From positions 1-64,000 of the forward strand of contig NZ_OPYI01000003.1 of the NCBI RefSeq assembly GCF_900343085.1: a stretch of 64,000 nucleotides of DNA, read 5' to 3'. The notes beneath the pieces are model-generated. The model was not told where the DNA came from and did no database searches. It worked only from the letters and a program-made list of their open reading frames with translations. Each line of letters opens with the position of its first letter. Position 1 is the first letter of the stretch. Below are positions 7,931-16,579 of this stretch, piece after piece. The position numbers and the translations under genes are program-made. The stretch is from Aedoeadaptatus coli (GTDB lineage Bacteria > Bacillota > Clostridia > Tissierellales > Peptoniphilaceae).

Positions 7931-10900
7931 TTAGCTTTCACTTGCATGTTCCTCGAAATTCTCCACTTGTTCCATCACCTTATTAAACACCTCCGGACTA
8001 TACTGTGGCGGATAACCATTCTTAACCAGACAAATCTTGATGTCAAGTCTTAACTGTTCGCGGACGTTGCGGTTGTTAAGCCAATCCGCAAATGAAGATT
8101 TTGTATCGATGATCTCTTTAACTTTTCGAGCCAATATTTTGCATTTCTCATTGACGACAACACCGTCTACTTCTTTATCTTCGCCGTATTCAAAATTATG
8201 CTGATCGCGTAAAGCGATTAAAATATCGTAAAATGCTTTTTCTTCAAAGGTCAATCCGAGTTTTCTGAAGCTCTCTTTACTTTCGTTCATTTGTTGAAGA
8301 ATCGCCAACGCTTGCTCCGTTGCTGTTTTAATAATATCTTCTGAAGCAGTCTCCTGTGTTTCGCCGGCCTCTTCTGCATCAAGATGCTTGCGACGTTCAT
8401 GGTACTGTTCGATGGTTTTCTCAAGCAATTCTTGAAACGACACCGCCGCTATGCGATTGACTTTCCCATAGTCTTTGATTTCCTTGCGCAACAGTTTAAT
8501 CAGCAGTTCCAATTTCGTTGCAGGTAATTTTACATCCGAAAGCTTCTCAAAATACTCCGGCGAAAAGATATCTTCATCTTCTCCTGCCTCGAGAACACTT
8601 TCCACTTGATTATATCTTAAAGCCTCCTCAACCATCTTCGATACCGCTAAATTCATCGTTTCGGTATCCAAATCGGAAGTTCCGCTCATTTTGCGGACAA
8701 ATCCCGCAATCGCCATAAAGCACTGGGCAAGCGCGGATTCTTCTTCCCCGAGATGACCTGAGGGCTGCGCAATATCATACGCACCTCTCATGCGCCGAAC
8801 CGATTCGAGGAAATATTTCTTAAAGGATACTTTTTTCGAAGGATCTTTACCTTCCATACTTAGCTTCACGGTAGAGGCGAATACATATTCCGCGGCCTTG
8901 GCAAGAAGCGTGTAACGTCTAATCGGATCACCGTCGGGGTCGAGAAATGGTTTGAAATCATAATTTGTAAAAAGACGCTTAATAATTTCGAGCTCTTCTC
9001 TGAAAACCAACGTTGCTTGTTCAACATCGTCTGCAGTCGGAGCAACAGAAGTATCGCCGCCATACATCTTCATGGCTTCACGCATGTTGTTTCGAATGCC
9101 GATGTAATCGACAATCATGCCATAGTCTTTACCGGGATATTTTCGGTTTACGCGACTGATTGTTTGAATGAGCAGATGCTTCTTAAGGGGCTTATCGTTG
9201 TAAAGATAAGTAAGTGCGGGGACGTCGAAACCTGTAATCCACATATCCACCACAATGACAATGCGGAAATTCGATTTTTCCTGCTTAAAAGCCGCATCCA
9301 GCTTTTCACTTCGCTTATCATTTTTAACGCCGCCGAGATAATTGTACATCGCAGGTTCGTCATTGCTTCCCACGCTGGATACCATGGCGATAAACGGCAT
9401 CGGCGATAGATTCTTAAGCTCCTCATCACTCGCTTCGATTTGATTCGGCGTTTTCTTCTCTTCAAACCACTCGGGATACTTCGCTTTAAACTTCATCAGT
9501 AAATCATAAGCAATCTTTCTGCTTGAACAGACGATCATCGCCTTTTGAATCCTGTCAGGATCATTTGCACAAGAGGAAAGGTAGTGGTCGTGAATGTCGG
9601 TAGCTAATCTTTCCAAACGAGAAGGCTCTGAAAGAATTATTTCCATGGAAGACATGGCCCGTTTGCTGGCTTCAATATCTTCGGCAGTTGCACCGTCATC
9701 AGCGCATTTTAGATAATAATCTTCGATCTCCTGTACCTTGCTGTTATTGAGCAACACTTTGGCGATACGAGGATGATACTTAATAGGCACAGTGAGCCCG
9801 TCGGCCACCGATTGATCCATCGTATAACGATCGATTTCATCACCGAACGTTTGATACGTTTCTGCAATGGGTGTGCCGGTAAATCCGACAAACGTCGCCT
9901 GCGGAAACGCCTCCTTCAAAACCTTGGCGTAGGGCTTCGAAACCATCGCTTTCATATTTTCGTCGGCATCTTTGCTGAATTGAATCTTTCTCGAATGTTC
10001 CAACTGTGTTCTGTGTGCCTCATCGGAAAAACAAATGATGTTGCGACGATCATTGATGAGGCCGATTTTGTCCTCTTCGCGATCGCAGAATTTTTGAATA
10101 GTGCATATATAAAATCCGCCACTTTGACGCGCACCCAGCTCCTCGCGCAGATGGGCTCTGTTTTTAACAACTTCCACTTCGCCTAAGTTTAAAAAATCCT
10201 TGCTCTTGGTAAAAAGCTCTCTCCCCTGCTTTTGCAGCTCTTCACGGTCAACGATCAAGATAATCGTCGGCGATCCGATTTCCTGAACATCTGTGCAGCG
10301 CAATGCCAACTGCCGGGCGAGAAAAGCCATCGTAAAGGTCTTGCCACAACCCGTGGCCCCGAAATACGTGCCGCCCTTGCCGCTTTTATTTATCACAGAC
10401 CTGATAATACTTTCTTTAAGTAATTTCGATGCAAAAAACTGAGGATACCGACAGACGATTTCTACTTCCTCACTGTCATAATTGCGATCTTGGAAATAGA
10501 TGTAATCTCGAAATATTTCTAAGAAACGATTCGGTGCATAGACCCCTTTAATCATCGTTTGCGTTTCGGCAAAAGGCATGGTGGAAATCGGATCGCTTTC
10601 GTTAACGCGCCGCCACGCGTAAAAATGCTCATAGGGCGCGCGCACGGTCCCGAGCCTCGTCTTGACGCCATCCGAAATACAGGCCAAGGGACAATAATGC
10701 AAAAGATGAGGAATGTCCCGCCAGTAGCGAATATTGACTTGTTCCCATGCATCGTAAACAGTTGCATTGGCATCCGCCGGATTTTTCAGCTCGATCGCAC
10801 AAACAGGCATGCCGTTCACATAGAGAAGCACATCCGGCCGGCGCGTTGCCTTCATCCCGTTGTTCATGTACTCGATACTCAATTGATTGACGACACGAAA

Positions 10901-11263
10901 AATATTCCTGTCGGGCGCTTCAAAATCGATTAAAGGAACCATCTTCGGCAAAGCATTTTGTGGGGTAAATTGAACGCCGTTCACCATCCAATCATACACC
11001 TTATGCAAGGTGGCAAAATCACTTTCCGCACCTACCAAACGCACTTGATCGTAAAGCTGCGTAATTTCATCTTCTTCGAGCTCCGGATTGGTATGGGCGA
11101 GAAAGCCCTTGAAGTCATCGGCGATTAACACATCCCTTTTGTTTTCGCGAGCAATCGCCTTTCCGTAAGTATATTGCCAGCCTTCCTCTTCTAAAAGCCC
11201 GATAAAGGCAGACTCAAAGTCCGATTCACAAAAATACCCGTTGTAATTTTGTATCTTTGCCAT
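7931..11263 (-). CDS. hsdR: Type I restriction enzyme, R (motor/nuclease) subunit
   Basis: An 1110-residue HsdR. The N-terminal nuclease domain shows the PD-(D/E)xK-type core with AIELKNP (about residue 155) after RPDVLLYVNG. Next comes a superfamily 2 translocase with Walker A GATGCGKT (about 303-310), DEAH box SDEAHRTQ, GFTGTPI, and a late motif VDMWITGFD with QTISRVNR. The C-terminal region (about 870-1110) is helical and would contact HsdM. HsdR cuts DNA only within the R2M2S complex. Here the methylase gene upstream is split by the mobile element, so this intact nuclease subunit probably has no functional partner unless another HsdM is encoded. Three nucleotides separate it from hsdS. 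Confidence 0.95.
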   Translation of the reverse strand: MAKIQNYNGYFCESDFESAFIGLLEEEGWQYTYGKAIARENKRDVLIADDFKGFLAHTNPELEEDEITQLYDQVRLVGAESDFATLHKVYDWMVNGVQFTPQNALPKMVPLIDFEAPDRNIFRVVNQLSIEYMNNGMKATRRPDVLLYVNGMPVCAIELKNPADANATVYDAWEQVNIRYWRDIPHLLHYCPLACISDGVKTRLGTVRAPYEHFYAWRRVNESDPISTMPFAETQTMIKGVYAPNRFLEIFRDYIYFQDRNYDSEEVEIVCRYPQFFASKLLKESIIRSVINKSGKGGTYFGATGCGKTFTMAFLARQLALRCTDVQEIGSPTIILIVDREELQKQGRELFTKSKDFLNLGEVEVVKNRAHLREELGARQSGGFYICTIQKFCDREEDKIGLINDRRNIICFSDEAHRTQLEHSRKIQFSKDADENMKAMVSKPYAKVLKEAFPQATFVGFTGTPIAETYQTFGDEIDRYTMDQSVADGLTVPIKYHPRIAKVLLNNSKVQEIEDYYLKCADDGATAEDIEASKRAMSSMEIILSEPSRLERLATDIHDHYLSSCANDPDRIQKAMIVCSSRKIAYDLLMKFKAKYPEWFEEKKTPNQIEASDEELKNLSPMPFIAMVSSVGSNDEPAMYNYLGGVKNDKRSEKLDAAFKQEKSNFRIVIVVDMWITGFDVPALTYLYNDKPLKKHLLIQTISRVNRKYPGKDYGMIVDYIGIRNNMREAMKMYGGDTSVAPTADDVEQATLVFREELEIIKRLFTNYDFKPFLDPDGDPIRRYTLLAKAAEYVFASTVKLSMEGKDPSKKVSFKKYFLESVRRMRGAYDIAQPSGHLGEEESALAQCFMAIAGFVRKMSGTSDLDTETMNLAVSKMVEEALRYNQVESVLEAGEDEDIFSPEYFEKLSDVKLPATKLELLIKLLRKEIKDYGKVNRIAAVSFQELLEKTIEQYHERRKHLDAEEAGETQETASEDIIKTATEQALAILQQMNESKESFRKLGLTFEEKAFYDILIALRDQHNFEYGEDKEVDGVVVNEKCKILARKVKEIIDTKSSFADWLNNRNVREQLRLDIKICLVKNGYPPQYSPEVFNKVMEQVENFEEHASES

Positions 11264-11266
11264 AGG

Positions 11267-12403
11267 TTAAGCCTCCTTTGTTCTTTTCCCTTCTTCCAGG
11301 GAACCTTTTATCAGAATCGGGCAAACGGCCTTAATTTGTGCTTTAAGCTTTTCATTAATGACTTGGCGGCGTTGGTAGACGGTGTAAATATCAACGATGG
11401 ATTGTTGGATTGGTAATGGCGGGATTGGGATTTCTATTTCATTGAAGCAATCCATATCTAGATTTGTCCTAATGCTGGCATCACTCAAAAACCACCCAAG
11501 TCTATCTATCTCATTGCGAGAAAACCACATCAACACATATTCCGAGAGTGCAGAGTCATCTTGATTGCTCAAGACTGTATAGGCGGGCGAAATAACTATA
11601 GGCTCAAGCTTGTCAAACAAAGCAATTCGAATACACTCATCTCTGCCGGTTTGCATTCCCGAAAAGGCAAAATCCCCTTTTGATACGACTTTATACTTTG
11701 TTAAATCAATTCCATTAACATTAGCATGAGATGGTATAAATTGTTTGTTAATGTTAATACCTTGAACATCAGAAATCGTGCCATCGCTGTTTCTGATATC
11801 AACTTCTCTTAACATATCAGCCACACGCTTTTTTGATGACTTATTTTTATAATTGTCGATTAACGCATCACAGGTGAGTTTCAGATCCTCCAATCCGCGC
11901 TCGTAAGCTTTTTGATTGGCGACCATGGCACTGTAAACATCCACATACTTTTGTTGAACGGAAAGGGGAGGAAGGTCGATATCCATATCGCATAATGCAT
12001 GCCATGAAAAAACTTCTGTCGAACTGCCCCATGATGAAAAGCATGCAGCTCTGTCCCACTCAGAACGATTAAAGTGTAAAAATATATATTGAGGCAATAC
12101 TAGTTTTCTCCCCTGCTCGGATAGCCTAAACGCAATATTATTCCAGCTAATCAAAAATGTCTTATTTGAATTGTTGTATCCAAAACCAATCTTTTTACCA
12201 TGCGTTCGAGGATTAAATATAAACTCATTTGGTTGTACAATTAAAAAATTACTTAAATCGGTATCTTTAACATTCGCCTTTGTCGGTATTATTTCCTTTG
12301 TTATCGTCACCCCTTTAACATCATCTGCCCGATATGTTAATTCCGAATTTGTCTCAGTGACTAATTCAATCAGCTCGCCTATCTTATACCTAGTCAATCC
12401 CAT
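11267..12403 (-). CDS. hsdS: Type I restriction enzyme, specificity subunit
   Basis: A 378-residue HsdS with two target-recognition domains. Each half ends with a helical spacer preceded by a PPLSVQQKYVD or PPLPIQQSIVD motif, the classic duplicated HsdS signature. The start was placed at the ATG at 12403 (MGLTRYKIGEL), whose coding region overlaps the hsdM stop by 14 nt with AGGGGG upstream; the frame is open a few codons further up to 12424. HsdS sets the methylation and restriction sequence. No inverted repeats or extra hsdS copies indicating phase variation were seen in the window. Confidence 0.93.
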   Translation of the reverse strand: MGLTRYKIGELIELVTETNSELTYRADDVKGVTITKEIIPTKANVKDTDLSNFLIVQPNEFIFNPRTHGKKIGFGYNNSNKTFLISWNNIAFRLSEQGRKLVLPQYIFLHFNRSEWDRAACFSSWGSSTEVFSWHALCDMDIDLPPLSVQQKYVDVYSAMVANQKAYERGLEDLKLTCDALIDNYKNKSSKKRVADMLREVDIRNSDGTISDVQGININKQFIPSHANVNGIDLTKYKVVSKGDFAFSGMQTGRDECIRIALFDKLEPIVISPAYTVLSNQDDSALSEYVLMWFSRNEIDRLGWFLSDASIRTNLDMDCFNEIEIPIPPLPIQQSIVDIYTVYQRRQVINEKLKAQIKAVCPILIKGSLEEGKRTKEA

Positions 12404-13346
12404 AGCCGATCCCCCTGAAGGCATCTTCCAGCATCGTTTGCGTGCGCTTCTCTTCTTTCATCAGTTCTTTCATCTCTGCTTGAATGCGGGCCATTTCTTT
12501 TTCATAGTCGATGTCCAAGTCATGATCAATGAATTCGATGTATTTGCTCGGCGTAAGGGTCCATCCCTTGCTTTCAATTTCTGAAATGTCGACGCTGCGA
12601 TACAGCTCCGCCACGGCATAGTTCTTTCCGTCTGTGCCTTCCCTTTGCCATTGGTGGTAAATCTCGGCGGCGCGCCGAATCTGTTCGATCGTTAGCCGCA
12701 CTTTTTTCTTTTTTTCGCCTTTTACGGCATTTTCCGTCCAGGTACGTAAATCCATAAATAATATTTCACCTGTGCGGTTGCGAAGCATTCGATCGTGATA
12801 ATTGCCGCCTTTTTTGTTTTGGTTGAGTATCCAAAGCGTCACGCTGATGTCGGTGGTAATAAACAGTTCTCGAGGTAATACGATGATCGCTTCCACTTTG
12901 TCGTTTTGAATTAATTTTTTACGAATTTCCAAGGTGTCGCTGTCGTTTAATGCGCCGTTGGCAAGCAAAAAACCGGCCACGCCGTCGGTAGGTTTCAGAT
13001 GGGAAAGCATGTGCAGTATCCAAGCATAGTTGGCGTTGCTTTTCGGCGGCGTTTCGTAATCTGCCCAGCGAGCATCGTTCTTGAGATTGTCGTCATACCA
13101 GCCTTTCAAGTTGAAGGGCGGGTTGGCCATGATGTAATCGAAGTACAGGCCTTGATGCAAGTCGTGGATAAATGACGAATCGTTCGTTTCTCCCAGGTGA
13201 TGGCTAATGCCGCGAAGGGCGAGGTTCATTTTAGCTAAGCGATAGGTGGCGGCTTCTTTTTCCTGACCGTACACGTTCACGCTTGAAATGCTTCCTTGCT
13301 TTGATTTTACGAGCTCGGCACTTTGAATAAACATGCCGCCGGAACC
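12390..13346 (-). pseudogene. hsdM: hsdM, 5'-truncated by the integrated element
   Basis: The C-terminal about 318 codons of a type I DNA adenine methylase. Present are GSGG-MFIQSAEL (the second half of the AdoMet motif DPxxGSGG), the catalytic motif IMANPPFNLKGWYDD, and the conserved SNANYAWILHMLSHL. Codons for GSGG are intact at 13335-13346; directly upstream comes GAG and then an in-frame TGA, in AT-rich DNA. The N-terminal half of the gene is therefore missing and is predicted to lie beyond the right end of the mobile element. Translation from the internal ATG at 13334 would give a fragment lacking half of the cofactor site. The break is inside motif I, so excision would rebuild the gene. 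Confidence 0.9.
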
Positions 13347-13375
13347 CTCTCATGTCAAGCTTATGACAAAAAAGG
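13340..13375. mobile_element. Left end (attL region) of the integrated element
   Basis: Host hsdM reading frame and GC-rich composition stop at about 13346. Immediately outside lies an imperfect palindrome TGTCAAGCTTATGACA (about 13354-13369) centred on AAGCTT, of the kind a serine recombinase dimer would bind. The crossover probably lies in or next to GGTTCCGGC of hsdM. The partner end is outside the window, so the exact core cannot be fixed. Confidence 0.6.
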
Positions 13376-13393
13376 GTTTATAGTTATGTAATT

Positions 13394-13417
13394 TAAAAGA
13401 GAGTGATTGCTCACTCC
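13394..13417 (-). terminator. Terminator after the recombinase operon
   Basis: On the minus strand GAGTGA-GCAA-TCACTC is followed by TCTTTT, 6 bp after the stop codon of the third recombinase. It would insulate the truncated hsdM-hsdS-hsdR genes from recombinase transcription. Confidence 0.75.
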
Positions 13418-13422
13418 CTTTG

Positions 13423-14916
13423 CTACTTCCATATTATGTTCAACACTTCGTTTCCTTCACAGAATACTGAATCTATATATTTCTCCATCAATTCTCTGGT
13501 AAGTTTAGTGTTGTCTATTACTTCTTTTTCTTCTTTTGCTTTTAGTATTTTTTCTTTTATTGCTTGTATTTCTTCATCTATCGAATTTTTAGAGTCAATG
13601 AATTTTTGTCTATTCATCTTGCCTAATTTATACTTTTCAAAATTTTGCATTTTCTTAGCTTCAAGATCTTCGATAGATTTTTCCATAGGTTTAACTTTTA
13701 CTTTTTCATTCTTGATTTGATCTTCTAGACCATATTTTTCTTTTATCGCTTCAAATACTTGTTCTTCAAGGCTTCCTGCTCTTGAGTTCTTGTGTTTTAC
13801 ATTATTACACTTACATATCCTACAAGTAAAATATGTGTGTACTCTAAGACTTCCATCAGGTCTTTTGTGTTTAGATTGAATACAGCCTAGAATGTGATTA
13901 CAAGTTGGACATTTTGCAAAACCTTGCAGTGGAGATTTTTTCCTCCATTCATAATCAGTGTTTTTACCTTTCATAAATAGATTCTTCTCTTTAATCTTTT
14001 GAACTTTTTCGAAGTCTTCTTTAGATATAATAGCTTCATGATTATTCTCAACTCTTCCCCACTCTTCTTTTGGTTTGAACTTAAAGGAAGATGGATTCAA
14101 TACTGACTTATCTTGCATATTGAAAGTGTAAGTTCCAGTATAATTTTCATTCGCTAATACATCTATTACATTACCATTAGTCCAAGTTGGTCTAGGTTTT
14201 TTCTCAGTTCTAATTATCGAATATTCAAAATCAAGATTTGTTAATTCACTCTTTCTTTTTGATGGTGTTGGTATTTTTTCTTCATTTAATATCTTAGCTA
14301 TATTTCTTGAAGATATTCCATCTAGTGCAAGTTTGAAAATCTTCTTTACTATCCAAGCAGTTTCTTCGTCAACTATGATTTTATGTTTATCATTAGGATC
14401 TTTCATATATCCCAATGGTGGACTCCAAGCTAAAAACTTTCCTTGCTTTTTAAGTGTGGTCATAGATGACTTTACCTTCTCAGAAATATCTTTTGTGTAG
14501 AAATCATATAATAGTCCCTTGAATTGAATATCTAAATCTGTTCCATTTCCTTTTTCTTTGTCACTATCATAGCCATCATTTATGGCGATAAATCTTACTC
14601 CTAGGAATGGAAATATATTTTCAAGATAATCTCCAAGTGTTATATAATCTCTCATAAATCTGGACAAGTCTTTTACAATTATCGTCTGGATATTATTTTT
14701 CTTTACATCTTCAAGCATTCTTTGAAAGGCTGGTCTATTTTCATTTGTTCCAGAATATCCGTCATCGACATATTCTTCTCTTGTGAAATTTTTAAATTCT
14801 TCATTCTTATCGAGATAATCATTTAGATATGCTCTTTGATTTATGATACTTTCACTTTCATCAGTCTTTATCATGTCTTCAACGGATAATCTAATATAAA
14901 GAGCAATCTTACTCAT
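13423..14916 (-). CDS. Large serine recombinase 3
   Basis: A 497-residue serine site-specific recombinase. The catalytic resolvase domain (1-150) carries YIRLS with the nucleophile at Ser10 and the conserved VKDLSRFMRDY segment with active-site Arg residues. A recombinase domain follows (about 160-290), then a zinc beta-ribbon with CPTCNHILGC and CRICKC, then a coiled coil (about 400-460). Such enzymes integrate and excise mobile elements by 2-bp staggered cuts. It is the last of three overlapping recombinase genes and the closest to the element's end; its start overlaps the previous stop by 8 nt. Which of the three does integration cannot be told. Confidence 0.93.
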   Translation of the reverse strand: MSKIALYIRLSVEDMIKTDESESIINQRAYLNDYLDKNEEFKNFTREEYVDDGYSGTNENRPAFQRMLEDVKKNNIQTIIVKDLSRFMRDYITLGDYLENIFPFLGVRFIAINDGYDSDKEKGNGTDLDIQFKGLLYDFYTKDISEKVKSSMTTLKKQGKFLAWSPPLGYMKDPNDKHKIIVDEETAWIVKKIFKLALDGISSRNIAKILNEEKIPTPSKRKSELTNLDFEYSIIRTEKKPRPTWTNGNVIDVLANENYTGTYTFNMQDKSVLNPSSFKFKPKEEWGRVENNHEAIISKEDFEKVQKIKEKNLFMKGKNTDYEWRKKSPLQGFAKCPTCNHILGCIQSKHKRPDGSLRVHTYFTCRICKCNNVKHKNSRAGSLEEQVFEAIKEKYGLEDQIKNEKVKVKPMEKSIEDLEAKKMQNFEKYKLGKMNRQKFIDSKNSIDEEIQAIKEKILKAKEEKEVIDNTKLTRELMEKYIDSVFCEGNEVLNIIWK

Positions 14917-16579
14917 CGTCTGTTCCTCCTACTAAATTATCTATATTGAATTTAAAGACTATTTCAAATTCGTGTTTATCATAAACTATTATTTTTTCAA
15001 TTAAGCTATGGATTAAATCGCCCGGTAGCTTTTCCAAATTCTTTGAAGCATATAAATCATTTATCCATTTTGTTGATTTTAATCTTTCTTTTTTAAGTTT
15101 TGATATATTAACTTCAATTGCTGAAATCTCGTTATCAAATGTAGACATATGACTTTGAGCAATCTCTCTTTTTAATAGATACTCGTCCCTATCAATCTTA
15201 CCTAGACTGTATTCTTCATAGGCTCTTTGAATGATATTTTCTTCATTTAGATTTTTCCTTTTAAGATTTTCAATGTCTTTCTTACAAGTATCTATTGCGT
15301 TATTAAATCTAGCCTTAATTCGATTAACAAACTTTGTCTTGCTAGTTGTCTTTATAATAAACTCAGAAATCTTATCACTAATAGCCTGATCCAAATCTCT
15401 TTCCATAATGAATACTGATTTTTCGGGTTTTATACTTCCACTAAATCTCTCATTCTGAAAAGAATAGTAAAGTCTATCTTTATTTTTACCATAGATACGA
15501 GTTCTTCTATTAAGTTCTTTGCCAGTATTATTATTGATTACAAGACCTTTAAATCTGTTCTCATAGTCCCTGTTTTCAAAATTGTGCATTGGCGAACTGA
15601 AAACATGATTTTTCTTTCTCTCTTGTCTTTCTCGTAAGATTCTTTCGTGAACTTCCTTAGAAATGATTGCTTCATGTGCATTCTCACAAATTATATACTG
15701 ACTTTCATTTACAAAATGTTGTTTAATTCCTTTTGCAAGATTTTGTTGCTTAACTCCTTGGACTAAAGTCCCCGTATAAGCTGGGTTTGTAAGCATTTTT
15801 GAAATTGTCCCTTTATTCCATTCAGGATCATCATTTTCTCTGTAAACTCTCCCAGTTTTATAGTAAATCATTCCAGGAGCATAGCCTTTTTCATTAAAAT
15901 GCTTTGCTACTTCATATTGGCTTTTGCCTTGAAGAGTTAAATCAAACATCTCTTCAACTATAAATCTAACATTTTCATCAATTACAAGTTTTTGACCTTC
16001 TTTAGATTTTTTAATCTTGTAACCATAAGGTGGAACAGATCCAATAAAGTATCCGTTTCTTGCCCTATTGTGTTTTGAGGTTTTTATCTTAACTGAAATA
16101 TCCTTAGCATACATATCGTTGATAATATTTTTAAGAGTAACCTCAAAAGATTTCTTTGAATCTGTTTCTTTGACTGTGTCTAATTTATCATTAACTGAAA
16201 TAAATCTAACACCTAAAAATGGAAACACTTTATCAATCAATCTTCCCATTTCGAGATATTCTCTTCCAAGTCTTGATAAATCTCTGATAATAATACAATT
16301 GATTCTTCTATCTCTAATATCTTGCATCATATTCTGAAATGATGGTCTTTCAAAGTTTGTCCCACTATATTCATAGTCAGTGTAAACTTCTAAAACATCT
16401 ATATTTTCTTTTAATGCATATTCTTTACAAGATAGGATTTGAGTTTCTATGGAATATGATTTTTCTCTCCACTCTTCTGTTCTTTCGTTAGATAGTCTTG
16501 TATAAATTCCGGCCTTAAAGACTTTTCTTTCTGTCTTTTCGCTTTTCTTTTCAATATATCTTTTGGAAGTTCTTGCCAT
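14909..16579 (-). CDS. Large serine recombinase 2, zinc ribbon without cysteines
   Basis: A 556-residue serine recombinase. The resolvase domain has YTRLSNE near residue 30 (nucleophile Ser) and IIRDLSRLGREY with catalytic arginines. The recombinase domain ends with the typical NEAH-like ICENAHEAIIS. Where the zinc beta-ribbon should lie (about 345-400, FKGLVINNNTGKELNRR to YYSFQNERF) there is not one cysteine, unlike recombinases 1 and 3. A coiled coil follows (about 430-520). The loss of all zinc ligands suggests altered DNA binding or a helper role beside the other two. Its ATG shares one base with the preceding stop (TAATG), so the three genes are translationally coupled. Confidence 0.92.
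   Translation of the reverse strand: MARTSKRYIEKKSEKTERKVFKAGIYTRLSNERTEEWREKSYSIETQILSCKEYALKENIDVLEVYTDYEYSGTNFERPSFQNMMQDIRDRRINCIIIRDLSRLGREYLEMGRLIDKVFPFLGVRFISVNDKLDTVKETDSKKSFEVTLKNIINDMYAKDISVKIKTSKHNRARNGYFIGSVPPYGYKIKKSKEGQKLVIDENVRFIVEEMFDLTLQGKSQYEVAKHFNEKGYAPGMIYYKTGRVYRENDDPEWNKGTISKMLTNPAYTGTLVQGVKQQNLAKGIKQHFVNESQYIICENAHEAIISKEVHERILRERQERKKNHVFSSPMHNFENRDYENRFKGLVINNNTGKELNRRTRIYGKNKDRLYYSFQNERFSGSIKPEKSVFIMERDLDQAISDKISEFIIKTTSKTKFVNRIKARFNNAIDTCKKDIENLKRKNLNEENIIQRAYEEYSLGKIDRDEYLLKREIAQSHMSTFDNEISAIEVNISKLKKERLKSTKWINDLYASKNLEKLPGDLIHSLIEKIIVYDKHEFEIVFKFNIDNLVGGTDDE

Noticed and set aside
12390-13334. Reading the hsdM remnant as a short complete gene from ATG 13334
   Set aside because: The ATG is the Met of GSGGM inside the AdoMet motif, and host codons continue upstream to 13346 before the sequence turns into element DNA.
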